64,000 nucleotides of DNA from contig NZ_CP128399.1 in the NCBI RefSeq assembly GCF_030389965.1, positions 1,426,001 through 1,490,000 of the forward strand, in the 5' to 3' direction. This document shows positions 1 through 9,190 of this stretch, piece by piece. The notes below the pieces were generated by a model, which was not told the DNA's origin, made no database searches, and was given only the letters and a program-made list of their open reading frames with translations. How positions within the stretch are numbered: position 1 is the first letter of the stretch; every line of letters starts with the position of its first letter. The DNA is from Candidatus Chlorohelix allophototropha. GTDB lineage: Bacteria; Chloroflexota; Chloroflexia; Chloroheliales; Chloroheliaceae. The translations under genes were made by a program, and so were the position numbers.

Positions 1-8
1 AAGGGCAA

Positions 9-977
9 ATGGAATACAACGGGAAGAATAAAATTGTAACATTGTGCGGTGGAGTGGGAGGCGCGAAGTTGGCGCTCGGTCTCTACCGCTGTCTTAAAGA
101 GCGGGGGCGCGCCAATGACCTTGCCATTATCGGCAATACGGGCGACGACCTCGATATGTTTGGGCTACATGTTTCCCCCGATTTGGACACGGTGATGTAC
201 ACGTTGGCAGGGTTGTCAAACCCTCAGCAGGGGTGGGGCATCGCGGACGATACCTACCGCGTCCTCGATTTGTTTAAACGCTATGGCGAGGATACTTGGT
301 TTTTGCTGGGCGATCAGGATTTTGCCACGCATATTCTACGCACCCGTATGCTCAAAGAGGGCGTTAGCCTCACCGAAATAACCGCCACTTTGACCGTTTC
401 ACTTGGTTTGGATTGCGCCCTATTGCCCATGTCCGATTCCCCCGTGTGCACTTATGTAGAGACTCTCGAAGTGGGCGAAATCCCTTTTCAGGAATATTTC
501 GTGCGGCGGGGCGCTACCGATACGGTGGTGGGTATCCGCTACGATGGAATCGAGCAAGCCGAAATAACCGCACCTATCGCGGCAGCAATCTGGCAATCGG
601 AGTTGGTCATAATCGCACCTTCCAACCCTTACCTGAGTATAGAGCCGATTTTGCAAGTTAAAGGCATGGAGCAAGCTCTTTTACAATGCAATTCTCCGGT
701 GGTGGTGGTCAGCCCGATTGTGGGCGGGAAAGCCCTCAAGGGACCTGCCGCCGATATTATGCGCAGCTTCGATGGGGTAGAACCTTCCGCGCTGGGTGTC
801 GCCAAATATTATCAGGGCTTGGTAGGGGGCTTTGTGCTGGATGTAAGCGATGATGCGCTAGCAGAAGAAATCGCCGCGATGGGTTATCAGGTGCTGGTCA
901 CGCAAACTGTCATGCAGACCAATGAGGATAAGCAGTTACTCGCCGAGCATATTCTGGAGGAATTCCTGCCACGATGA
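9..977 (+). CDS. cofD: 2-phospho-L-lactate transferase CofD (coenzyme F420 synthesis)
   Basis: Cytosolic enzyme that joins the guanylylated phospholactate or phosphoenolpyruvate donor to the deazaflavin FO, giving F420-0 or dehydro-F420-0. The 322-residue length is normal for the family. Family signatures are visible: the GGVGGAKLA loop (residues 14-22), GNTGDD (42-47) and the following DTVMYTLAG stretch. The ATG at 9 has only AAGG upstream before the window edge, so the promoter is not visible and further upstream operon members are possible. Its TGA overlaps the ATG of cofE by four bases (ATGA), which implies translational coupling. The function is a confident family assignment; which donor is used cannot be read from the sequence. 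Confidence 0.95.
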   Translation: MEYNGKNKIVTLCGGVGGAKLALGLYRCLKERGRANDLAIIGNTGDDLDMFGLHVSPDLDTVMYTLAGLSNPQQGWGIADDTYRVLDLFKRYGEDTWFLLGDQDFATHILRTRMLKEGVSLTEITATLTVSLGLDCALLPMSDSPVCTYVETLEVGEIPFQEYFVRRGATDTVVGIRYDGIEQAEITAPIAAAIWQSELVIIAPSNPYLSIEPILQVKGMEQALLQCNSPVVVVSPIVGGKALKGPAADIMRSFDGVEPSALGVAKYYQGLVGGFVLDVSDDALAEEIAAMGYQVLVTQTVMQTNEDKQLLAEHILEEFLPR

Positions 978-1774
978 GTCAGGTTCAGCTAATAGCGCTT
1001 GAGCATGTCCCACTGATCAATCAGGGTGCTGATCTTGCTGCACTACTATTTGATTGCCTTCTACAACAAGGGCTGCACTTCGAGGACGGCGATATACTGG
1101 CGCTGGCGCAGAAGATTGTGAGCAAGAGCGAAGGACGGCTGGTAAATTTAAAACAGGTAGTACCATCCGAGCGCGCCCTTACCATCGCCGTCGTTTACGG
1201 CAAAGACCCCCGCCATGTTCAGGTGATTTTGGATGAGAGTCGCGAGGTTATCTGGGTCAGTCCCGGCATCTTCGTAGTAGAAACGCAGCAAGGCTATGTT
1301 TGCGCTAACGCCGGAGTAGATCGTTCTAATATCGAGCAACCGGGGGCGGCGCAAGGTGACGAATGGCTGGCGCTTCTGCCCGAAAACCCCGATCGCAGCG
1401 CCGCTAATCTGCGCCAACGGTTGCTGGAACTAAGCGGCAAAGAGATAGCGGTAATCATAAATGATACACATGGTCGCCCCTTTCGCATGGGCGGCATAGG
1501 GGTTTGCCTCGGTTCTGCCGGGCTAGAAACTCTGGTGGACAAACGCGGTGAGAGGGATATGTTCGGCTATGTACTGCAAGGTACGCAAGTGGCAACGGGC
1601 GATGAGCTTGCGGCTGCCGCTTCACTGATAATGGGACAGAGCAGCGAAGCCGTTCCGGCGGTGCTAATCAGAGGTTATCACTATCGCCCCGCATCCGATT
1701 CCGGCGCTGCCCCACTGGTGCGCCCCGCTGCTACTGATGTTTTTCGCTATCCGGCAAACCGTAAGTTATTTTAA
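974..1774 (+). CDS. cofE: coenzyme F420-0:L-glutamate ligase CofE
   Basis: GTP-dependent ligase that adds the gamma-glutamyl tail to F420-0, the step after CofD. It has 266 residues, close to stand-alone CofE rather than the longer FbiB fusion, so no C-terminal nitroreductase-like domain is present. Recognisable parts are the N-terminal DGDILALAQKIVSKSEGR segment (about residues 38-55), ANAGVDRSN (about 112-120), and the metal/nucleotide segment NDTHGRPFRMGGIGV followed by GSAGLETLVDKRG. The ATG overlaps the cofD stop, and pgeF starts 10 bases after its stop, so the three genes form one operon. Confidence 0.93.
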   Translation: MSQVQLIALEHVPLINQGADLAALLFDCLLQQGLHFEDGDILALAQKIVSKSEGRLVNLKQVVPSERALTIAVVYGKDPRHVQVILDESREVIWVSPGIFVVETQQGYVCANAGVDRSNIEQPGAAQGDEWLALLPENPDRSAANLRQRLLELSGKEIAVIINDTHGRPFRMGGIGVCLGSAGLETLVDKRGERDMFGYVLQGTQVATGDELAAAASLIMGQSSEAVPAVLIRGYHYRPASDSGAAPLVRPAATDVFRYPANRKLF

Positions 1775-1784
1775 GCAGGAGTTT

Positions 1785-2651
1785 ATGCCACTTACCAGCG
1801 ATAATGCGCTGAATATGCCGCTGTTCAAGTTCGAAACCTTGAGCGGCTTTCCCCATCTTAAACACGGAATCAGCACCCGCTACGCCCCCGCCAACCCTAT
1901 ATTTCAGGAAGCGCAACCCGAACGCCCCGATGATTACAAAATGGGCGGCGTAAATGCGGGTCTGTCGGATGAGGTTATGAATTTGCGGCGCAGCGAGTTC
2001 ATCGAGGCGGTGGGCGGCGATTGGCGTGAGCATTTTCCCAACCTGACCAGCGGCTACCAACAGCATACCGCTAACGTGGCGGTGGTGGACGAAAAATTCT
2101 ACGGGGCAGGGCGCAACTGGCGCAATTCCATTCCCGCTACCGATGCGCTGGTGACAAATTTATCAGGCATCCCTCTACTTACCGGACACGCCGATTGTCC
2201 ACCCATCTTGTTCTACGACCCGATTAAAGGGGTGATTGCTGCCGCCCATAGCGGTTGGCGCGGTACGGTGCAAAAAATCGCTGCGGAGACGGTGCAAGTG
2301 ATGCAAGCACGCTTCGGCTGCGACCCAACCGATATTCTGGCGGGTATTGGTCCCTCGATTGGGGGCTGCTGCTACACTGTGAACGAAGCGGTAGCATATG
2401 AGGTGTTTGCAGCTTTCGGTGAGGAAGAAACGCGCGGCTTTCTGTCGCTGCGTGAAGATGGGTTATACCTCTTTAACTTGTGGTCAGCAATTGAACATAC
2501 TTTACGGATAGCGGGCATTAAACCCGCTCACATCGAACATAGCGAATTGTGCAGCCTGTGCCACCATGATACCTTTTTCAGCTACCGCGCCCAACCCCCC
2601 GAACTGAAAGGCAAGCAGGGCAACTACGGCGCGCTGATTATGCTGGACTAG
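1785..2651 (+). CDS. pgeF: YfiH/LACC1-family polyphenol oxidase / peptidoglycan editing factor
   Basis: Member of the YfiH/YlmD/LACC1 family. Known relatives are zinc-dependent purine nucleoside phosphorylases/adenosine deaminases or remove mis-incorporated L-Ser from cell-wall precursors. Metal-site motifs are present: QQH (His94), HADC (residues 135-138), HSGWRG (155-160) and the IGPSIGGCCYTV loop. I chose the ATG at 1785 because AGGAG lies at 1777-1781; an in-frame ATG at 1737 would lie inside cofE. The gene gives 288 residues, with an N-terminal extension of about 70 residues before the conserved core. It is the last gene of the cof operon; a direct role in F420 synthesis is not indicated. 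Confidence 0.85.
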   Translation: MPLTSDNALNMPLFKFETLSGFPHLKHGISTRYAPANPIFQEAQPERPDDYKMGGVNAGLSDEVMNLRRSEFIEAVGGDWREHFPNLTSGYQQHTANVAVVDEKFYGAGRNWRNSIPATDALVTNLSGIPLLTGHADCPPILFYDPIKGVIAAAHSGWRGTVQKIAAETVQVMQARFGCDPTDILAGIGPSIGGCCYTVNEAVAYEVFAAFGEEETRGFLSLREDGLYLFNLWSAIEHTLRIAGIKPAHIEHSELCSLCHHDTFFSYRAQPPELKGKQGNYGALIMLD

Positions 2652-2866
2652 CCGCGTTGGTTTTCGCTTCTAACTGTCACCCAATTTTTAACGAACTAGA
2701 TATAGAAGAAATCAAAGCAAATATACATATTACAGTTAGGTACTACTCAACAGCCAGGACTCAAGTAAAATCGTCACAGGCTTGAATCTTGTTGCCATTT
2801 TACTTAAATATTAACTTCGAGAGAGCTTTTATAATTTATACCTTAAACTTATTCTTTTGTAATATT

Positions 2867-3736
2867 CTATTCTGAAATCAACCCCGCATTTAAAAGGGCA
2901 GAATAGAATTGGTCAGCGTAAAGGTGTATAATACAATATTGGTAAGCTCTATTACTGGATTTTACTTTGATTTCTCCGCTAACCTTTAAATTTTTGTTCA
3001 CGTCATTATGTTTCCAATTATTTAAAATATCCTTATATTTGCTATCTTTCTGTTCGTCATCCGCACAATCTCTCAGTGCTCTAATTGTTGCTATTTGGAC
3101 ACGAAGTAATTGATTACTTAGATCAATGAGTGCATTTGGAAAAAGTAAGTTTATTATCTCGTAAAGATCACACAAAGCGTTTAAACATTGCTTACTATTT
3201 ATAGTCAGTGGCAATGAGTTTGGGTCGTGAAAAAAGCTATTGCGTGTATTTCTTCGATCTTTTATACGATGGAGGATAGAATGTATGAGTTGATTCGCAG
3301 GTAATAGATGACGGTTTTTAACCTCCTCTACAATTTGGCTGAAGCTTTTAAACTTACCTGCTGATATATCTGCGGACCAATCTTCAAGATAAGGATAATC
3401 AGTAAGAATCTTATCTAACTTTTCTATTTGACTAGCTTTACTTTCAATTTCCAAATCGTTTTTAAATGTAGCTAAACCGTTATCAATGTTTTTGCAATAT
3501 TCCTTAAAAGCATTCTGGTGTTTTTTAGTTATAATCAATTTAGCATTTTTCAGTTCTATTAAACATTGTTGCTGATAATCACCACTGTCCTTAATTAACC
3601 AACTCTTCAATGTCAACTCACAAAGATCATCAATTTGAATAAAAACAGATTTTACGTGACGTTCAGGATTAACATTCAGGAGATAGATTTCGTTAGTAGT
3701 TTGAATTAATTCTATCAAATCATCAATATGAGACAT
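2867..3736 (-). CDS. HEPN-like protein linked to restriction-modification genes
   Basis: Protein of 289 residues with no confident family match by eye. It is mostly helical and Lys/Asn/Ile-rich. Residues 165-170 read RNSFFH, fitting the Rx4H signature of HEPN ribonucleases, inside a predicted helix after HSILHRIKDRR. HEPN proteins commonly act as RNases in toxin-antitoxin and phage-defence systems, so an RNA-cleaving or abortive-infection role is an inference only. Its ATG overlaps the stop of the specificity-subunit gene by one base (TAATG), strong evidence of co-translation. Base composition is markedly AT-rich like its two upstream partners and unlike the flanking genes, suggesting joint transfer. 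Confidence 0.6.
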   Translation of the reverse strand: MSHIDDLIELIQTTNEIYLLNVNPERHVKSVFIQIDDLCELTLKSWLIKDSGDYQQQCLIELKNAKLIITKKHQNAFKEYCKNIDNGLATFKNDLEIESKASQIEKLDKILTDYPYLEDWSADISAGKFKSFSQIVEEVKNRHLLPANQLIHSILHRIKDRRNTRNSFFHDPNSLPLTINSKQCLNALCDLYEIINLLFPNALIDLSNQLLRVQIATIRALRDCADDEQKDSKYKDILNNWKHNDVNKNLKVSGEIKVKSSNRAYQYCIIHLYADQFYSALLNAGLISE

Positions 3737-5139
3737 TAATAGGATGCTCCATTAACTATCATATCTTCTATTTGTTGCTTGGCAGTTTCTAAAAGTCGTA
3801 CCGCATCCTCTTCAGCATTTCGTGATTGGGTTAATTTCTCTTGGATTTTAGCACTTAATCTTTTCATTAATTCGTTGTCGAAAAGTGGAATAAGGATTTG
3901 ACGCAAATTGCTTAACCCCAAAAATGGGTTAATTTGTCCAGTAGAGAGTTGCTTTGCTAATAATTTTCCTGCTTCAGAATTTAAGAAGCCAACAATAAAA
4001 TAAGAATAAGGGTTAAATTCAGGTTTTAATCGAAGTAAAGCTATATCCTGGTTTATATTTATTGGACTAGGTAAATTAGTTACCAATACAGCATTACCGA
4101 TACGTCCTTTGATGGTGACTAACAGATCACCTTCATGTAATTGAGTTCGTTTTAATTCATTTTGGTGATGTTCAAGGGTAATGCGATTTTCTGTATTAAA
4201 ATTAATACGGAAATCATAAATATTTTCAGCAGTTAAAAAGGGGATTTCACCTATAGACAAATTATGTCGCAAAGGCGTATGCCCATTAGTTAGGACATCT
4301 AATAAATCCCCTAAAGGAACTAACTGTTTTGGTTTAAGGGTTCTAATAGAATCGATTAATTGATAATATTTTAATCTGAAAAACTCAGCATCAAGACGTT
4401 GAGAATCCATAACTTCGTTAGAATTAGCTATATAAGTTAATTGTGAGGAAAGGTCTTTAATGTTAAGATCTAATTCCTTAATTAGTAGGTTTTCGGCTTC
4501 AACATAAAAAGCTTTTGCTGTATGCCTTAATTCACGCGATTGTGAAACATATGAGGCAATTTCTTCCTCAAAACGAGAATCTAATTTTGGAATTGGAATT
4601 GAAGCTAAATCATCAGGATAAATTTCAATTTGCCCTGAAGACCCACGCTGTCTCTGCTCAATTAAAGCAAGCCCAACTTTTGATTGAAGGAACACGCTTA
4701 TAAATCTCGGGTCTCTTTGAGTAATACCCCTCAATATAGATATATGACCATCAGCGAAAAATGGAGTGTTTTCATCTACATATGTTACACGCCCTAAAGT
4801 TCCTACACCCGTAGAAGTAATTAAAATATCAAGGTTATAAACTTGACCACGAGGATTTTGTTGGTAAAAATCTTCATTTACGTATTCTTGACGTGTATCA
4901 CTGAATCCTTCTTCTCGAATATTTACTGTTCTTAAAACTGGTATGCTTCCATCCCCATTATATACTGGTTGTAGCCCTCTTTTTATGTATTGTGCCACTT
5001 TACCAAGAGGGGTCCATTCAAAACCTTTGACTTTTTTCTCAATATCTGCATAATCCTGTCTAAAATATTCAGAATCTAATCTATGATTTTCATATGTTTC
5101 TACAATACTTCTAACACTCCATAGAGCCAAAATTAACAC
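3736..5139 (-). CDS. restriction-modification specificity subunit (HsdS-type, two target-recognition domains)
   Basis: DNA-sequence recognition subunit of 467 residues with two target-recognition half-repeats. The first begins near TPLGKVAQYIKRGLQP and contains IPVLRTVNIREE. The second begins near VPLGDLLDVLTNGHTP and contains IPFLTAENIYDF. Each is followed by the helical spacer typical of HsdS (for example ELDLNIKDLSSQL and the C-terminal KIQEKLTQSRNAEEDAVRLLE). It sits 8 bases after the methylase-fusion gene and overlaps the HEPN-like gene by one base. It should direct the adjacent nuclease-methylase to its site; the target sequence cannot be predicted here. Confidence 0.88.
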   Translation of the reverse strand: MLILALWSVRSIVETYENHRLDSEYFRQDYADIEKKVKGFEWTPLGKVAQYIKRGLQPVYNGDGSIPVLRTVNIREEGFSDTRQEYVNEDFYQQNPRGQVYNLDILITSTGVGTLGRVTYVDENTPFFADGHISILRGITQRDPRFISVFLQSKVGLALIEQRQRGSSGQIEIYPDDLASIPIPKLDSRFEEEIASYVSQSRELRHTAKAFYVEAENLLIKELDLNIKDLSSQLTYIANSNEVMDSQRLDAEFFRLKYYQLIDSIRTLKPKQLVPLGDLLDVLTNGHTPLRHNLSIGEIPFLTAENIYDFRINFNTENRITLEHHQNELKRTQLHEGDLLVTIKGRIGNAVLVTNLPSPININQDIALLRLKPEFNPYSYFIVGFLNSEAGKLLAKQLSTGQINPFLGLSNLRQILIPLFDNELMKRLSAKIQEKLTQSRNAEEDAVRLLETAKQQIEDMIVNGASY

Positions 5140-5147
5140 TCCTCGTT

Positions 5148-7250
5148 CTATGAATATATGAATTGAAAATTGTTAGCTTTGGCAAATTCAATAAAAGCTT
5201 CGGCAATAGTAGGGCGTATAGGGATATAATTGAGAAGTTCTTCGCAACGTTTCTTATGATCTTCAAGCCTTTTAGGGTTTGTTTTATCACGTTTTAACAA
5301 ATTAGCTAGCTGCTGTTTGAGAACATAATGTATATCAAATAAATCCTGGTCAATTATCTTGTGGTTATAAAGATCGAGCAGAGGTTGCCCAGTCTTATCT
5401 TTAAGATAAATATATTCCCCAGAGTTATCTTTGCCTGGATGTTGGCTGACAGCAAAAAAGATAGGATAATCTGAGAGGGGAAGACAAAGTGGTCCTACTT
5501 CAATATCTTTATTCCACTTTTGTAAAAATAAAACACTAGTTTTTGTGCCAGTATGCGGCTTAAAAGTGTTAACATCCAAACCGACAACTGCGAGAATACG
5601 GCAATGCTCAGAGATAAAGCGACGAATGCGCTCATCACCAATATTATTTAAACGACCTTGAGGAAGTACGATAGCCATTCGTCCACCGGGTTTAAGGAAT
5701 TCTAAATTACGCTCGATAAAAAGTATATCCCGACCAACGCTATTCTGCCATTTGCCTTTACCTTGACGAGCAAGATCATATTGATAAATTATACGGGTAT
5801 CTTTAATGTCTCCTGCAAAAGGAGGATTTGTAAGAATAACATCAAAGTCGAAATAACGAGGAAAGTTATAATTGTCTTCATCCTGTTGAGGATTTTCCAA
5901 AAATCGGCGGCGGCGTTCACGCATGTGAACACGAGCTTCATCACTCCATGATTGAGGATCTAAAGTATTCACTCTGAAAACATGAGTGCGACCATCTCCA
6001 GCAATCATGTTAATTGCTTTTGCGATTTTTACACTTCGAGCATCAAAGTCCAAACCATATACTTTTTCGCTAGCATATTTACGCTGCCATTCTTCTGGTT
6101 TTTGAGCAGTAAGTTCTCCACCCCAAACATGAAAGATACTGTGAACAGTAAAACCACAACTTCCTGAAGCTGTATCTATAACATACTCTTCAAAACGGGG
6201 ATTTAACATTTTGACTGCCATATCAATAACGGGACGAGGAGTAAAGTATTGACCTTTAGCACCTTTAGCAACCTGAGTAACAAGGTATTCAAAGGCTTCA
6301 TCAATAATTTGAAGATTAGCATTAAATAGTTTTAAATCCTGTAAGAAAGAAACGCAACTAGCCAAGTGGGCAGGAGTTAGATCGATCTTTTCACCCGGCA
6401 AGAAAACACCCGGCCATTCCCTCTGAGCTAAAATAAAAAGATTGTTGATTCGAGTGTAAACTTCCTGATAAGTACCTCCAAGCCGAAATGTTACAACACG
6501 ATGTCGGTTCGGGTTATTTTCAGCCATTGATTCATCATAGAGCTTTGCATAAATAAGTTTAAAAACCTCCTCAAAACCATCTACACCAGCATTGGCTAAA
6601 ACAAGATTCTCCATAGTTGTAATGACATCGCGCAGAGAGACTTTTTCAGTAACAAGTTTGTTACGTTCAGCTAACTCATCAATGGTTACTTTTTCATTAA
6701 TAATGTCGTTTAGGGATTGATCAATACGTGGTAGATCGCTAATGCTAAGATAGATATTAGGTTCATCTCTACGCCATACTTCCTTTTGTCTACCATTTGT
6801 CCAAACAGCTATCGGCGCGCCTTGAGCGTTGCAATAGGACTTTAGTTGCTCCTCGCCGTCTTTACGCTTGGGTTTTTTGACTTCTACAATAATATAAGAA
6901 GTGTTTGGGTGGTCTTTTTCACAAATCCAGATATCAGCACGTTTATCAGCTATTGTAGAACCGAATTGTACAGGTTTTTCAAGAGTGATTCGGCTAGGTG
7001 GGTATCCATATTTATGTATAAGCTGGTAAAGAAATAATTGTCGTACTATCTCTTCAGGGGTAGCGAGTCGCTCTTTATTACCAGAGAAATCACGCAGATA
7101 AAGTTTATCGTTTTTTTCGATAAATTCAAGTGCCTCGATTTCATTCTTGTCAAAAATATCAATTGAATGGTCGCTGGTGCGAAAAATATCAGCTAATATA
7201 TTACTATTGGTAGTAGCCAAGCTATTCTCTATCCTCTCTAGATTCAACAA
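5148..7250 (-). CDS. fused HsdR-N-type nuclease / N6-adenine DNA methyltransferase
   Basis: Single polypeptide of 700 residues combining restriction and modification parts. About residues 60-160 resemble the HsdR N-terminal nuclease domain, with a PD-(D/E)xK-type arrangement: RADIWI (Asp) then YIIVEVKKPKR (Glu-x-Lys). From about residue 300 follows an HsdM-like methylase: GQYFTPRPVIDMAV, motif I as DTASGSCGF, and catalytic NPPF in ILTNPPFAG. No SF2 helicase/translocase domain is present and no separate hsdR gene adjoins it. The arrangement therefore resembles BcgI-like type IIB/IIG enzymes more than classical type I. The start is uncertain: TTG at 7250 has no clear ribosome site, but no ATG gives the full nuclease domain. 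Confidence 0.85.
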   Translation of the reverse strand: MLNLERIENSLATTNSNILADIFRTSDHSIDIFDKNEIEALEFIEKNDKLYLRDFSGNKERLATPEEIVRQLFLYQLIHKYGYPPSRITLEKPVQFGSTIADKRADIWICEKDHPNTSYIIVEVKKPKRKDGEEQLKSYCNAQGAPIAVWTNGRQKEVWRRDEPNIYLSISDLPRIDQSLNDIINEKVTIDELAERNKLVTEKVSLRDVITTMENLVLANAGVDGFEEVFKLIYAKLYDESMAENNPNRHRVVTFRLGGTYQEVYTRINNLFILAQREWPGVFLPGEKIDLTPAHLASCVSFLQDLKLFNANLQIIDEAFEYLVTQVAKGAKGQYFTPRPVIDMAVKMLNPRFEEYVIDTASGSCGFTVHSIFHVWGGELTAQKPEEWQRKYASEKVYGLDFDARSVKIAKAINMIAGDGRTHVFRVNTLDPQSWSDEARVHMRERRRRFLENPQQDEDNYNFPRYFDFDVILTNPPFAGDIKDTRIIYQYDLARQGKGKWQNSVGRDILFIERNLEFLKPGGRMAIVLPQGRLNNIGDERIRRFISEHCRILAVVGLDVNTFKPHTGTKTSVLFLQKWNKDIEVGPLCLPLSDYPIFFAVSQHPGKDNSGEYIYLKDKTGQPLLDLYNHKIIDQDLFDIHYVLKQQLANLLKRDKTNPKRLEDHKKRCEELLNYIPIRPTIAEAFIEFAKANNFQFIYS

Positions 7251-7559
7251 ATCTATGATGTCAATTCCAGTAAATCTAGCAATATATTAATGCGTTTTAT
7301 AAAAGATAATCAAACTATTGGGAAATTACACTCTATAATACACGATCTTTTAGTGGGGAATTTAGGTTCTATTGCTGTCGATAATAACATAAAAATCCCC
7401 AAAAGAACATGTAATTAACTACAATCCCATAAATTGCAAGGAGATGTAAAATTAAAACCATAAAGCAAATAATTGACAAGTGATGCTTGCCAACTACTTG
7501 AAAAAGCGTACTATGTTACGTACGGGAAACCGCGCAATTGCTGAACTACTCTACGAGAA
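7251..7559. other. intergenic region, AT-rich leader of the restriction-modification operon
   Basis: About 310 bases between the start of the methylase-fusion gene and the stop of the CBS-domain gene. No convincing coding sequence or RNA. It should hold the promoter for the leftward restriction-modification operon; on the minus strand TTGATT and TAATAT lie about 18 bases apart near 7285-7315, a weak candidate only. Confidence 0.4.
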
Positions 7560-8939
7560 CTATTCCTCTGCGTGGGGCGTTTCCTGTAGCAACAATACCA
7601 CTTGCCGGATGCGCACTCCTTCCATTTTCTCTACTGTAATGGTGATGGTTACATTTACGAAAGTGATTTCATCCGAGTCAGGGTCGGGGTCGGGCATAGG
7701 ACGCACCTGCGACAAGCTAATGACATCACCGGAGGCGGCAATACGCCCCAGATGTTTCAGCACTAACCCGCTGATCGTTTCCACTTCTTCTTCTTCCACT
7801 TGCAAATCGAGTGCCTCGTTCAACTCGTTCAGGGTAGTTGCGCCATCCACCAGAAAACGCCCATCGCCTTCCGACTTGATGCGGCTCTCCTCCATGTCGT
7901 ACTCGTCCTGAATATCGCCCACGATTTCCTCAATGCAATCTTCGAGAGTTACAATTCCCGCCAACCCGCCATACTCGTCTATCACAATCGCCATCTGGGT
8001 ACGGCTTTTCTGCAACTCCGCCAACAAATCGCCTACCCGCTTGGATTCGGGAATGAAATAGGGCTTCCGCAGTATATGACTTACCGGTTCATTAGGCTGA
8101 TTTTCTATCAGATGCTTTAGAATATCTTTGGCGTATGCCACCCCGATTATATGCTCGCGATTTCCAGACTTATGCACCGGATAGCGCGAATAGCCCGAAT
8201 TTACAATCTCATGGGCGGCGGAATGAATGGTTACAGCCACATCCAGCATCAGCACATCCATACGCGGAATCATAATCTCGCGCACCTGTCGATCGGTAAA
8301 CTCAAAGACCCGATTGATAATATCGCTTTCTTGCTTCTCTAGCACCCCTTCTTCTTGCCCGGTTTCCACCATCGAAACGATTTCTTCTTGACTGACCGAG
8401 GGCATATTTGCTTTGCGCCGTCCGCCCAAAAGACGTACAAAGAAATTGGTGATTCCGGTAAGCATCGCCACCAGCGGATTGGCTACCTTTGAGATAAACT
8501 CAATGGGATGGGCTACAAACAGCGCTACCTTTTCTGAGGATTCCACCGCCAAGGTTTTTGGCACAAGTTCGCCGAATATCAACGAGATAAAAGCGATGAG
8601 TACCGTCACGAGGATAAAGGCGAGGGTAGAAGCAGCGGCGCGCACAAAATCAAGTGGTACGGCTTTGAACCAGCTCTCAAATATTTTGGTCAGGCTCACT
8701 GCCCCAAAAGCGGAAGCGAAAAACCCTGCCAACGTGACCCCAATCTGGATGGTGGAAAGAAAACGCCCGGTGTTGTCGGTAAGGCGCAAGATACTACGGG
8801 CTGAACCGTTGCCCTCGTCCGCTAGTTGCTTAACCCGCGATTTTCGGACAGTAACCAACGCAATTTCGCTAGCAGCAAAAAAAGCGTTAAGCAGCACCAA
8901 AACCAAAATAGCCAGATATTCTAACAAACTGGTGTCCAA
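7560..8939 (-). CDS. CNNM/CorC-family membrane protein (DUF21, CBS pair, CorC_HlyC)
   Basis: Integral membrane protein of the hemolysin-C/CNNM family, thought to act in magnesium or cobalt transport. Domain order in 459 residues: four-helix DUF21 membrane domain (about 1-190) with the conserved NAFFAASEIALVTVRKSR segment and FGELVPKTLA; an acidic linker EEIVSMVETGQEEGVLEKQE; a CBS pair (about 215-340, including VREIMIPRMDV and IDEYGGLAGIVTLEDCIEEIVGDI); and a C-terminal CorC/HlyC domain (about 355-450). The start is TTG at 8939 with GGGAG about ten bases upstream. It is monocistronic, with no obvious partner. Confidence 0.93.
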   Translation of the reverse strand: MDTSLLEYLAILVLVLLNAFFAASEIALVTVRKSRVKQLADEGNGSARSILRLTDNTGRFLSTIQIGVTLAGFFASAFGAVSLTKIFESWFKAVPLDFVRAAASTLAFILVTVLIAFISLIFGELVPKTLAVESSEKVALFVAHPIEFISKVANPLVAMLTGITNFFVRLLGGRRKANMPSVSQEEIVSMVETGQEEGVLEKQESDIINRVFEFTDRQVREIMIPRMDVLMLDVAVTIHSAAHEIVNSGYSRYPVHKSGNREHIIGVAYAKDILKHLIENQPNEPVSHILRKPYFIPESKRVGDLLAELQKSRTQMAIVIDEYGGLAGIVTLEDCIEEIVGDIQDEYDMEESRIKSEGDGRFLVDGATTLNELNEALDLQVEEEEVETISGLVLKHLGRIAASGDVISLSQVRPMPDPDPDSDEITFVNVTITITVEKMEGVRIRQVVLLLQETPHAEE

Positions 8940-9190
8940 ATATTATAATCTCCCAAGAAATACCTTTTGATTTTTACCTATGATTTTTCAGCGTATCAGG
9001 GGCTTTTGCACTACCAACCCACCACGAAACTGTGCAAATGCCTCACTACAGTTAATTATAATACCATTATGTGACCTTAAAATGTGGTAAAATGTTTAAA
9101 TCAAAGAAGAAATAACCCAATGTCGGTTTATTTGTAACCTGACAAAGATAGGGCTTCCCAAGATTCACATTACCGGAGGAACTGATAATA

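Noticed and set aside
2867-7250. Complete type I restriction system
   Set aside because: No helicase/translocase HsdR is present; the nuclease domain is fused to the methylase instead.
7480-7911. Plus-strand frame overlapping the end of the CBS-domain gene
   Set aside because: Ser/Thr-rich translation without motifs, antisense to a clear CorC domain.
8413-8970. Plus-strand frame of 185 codons
   Set aside because: Antisense to the DUF21 membrane domain; no features of its own.
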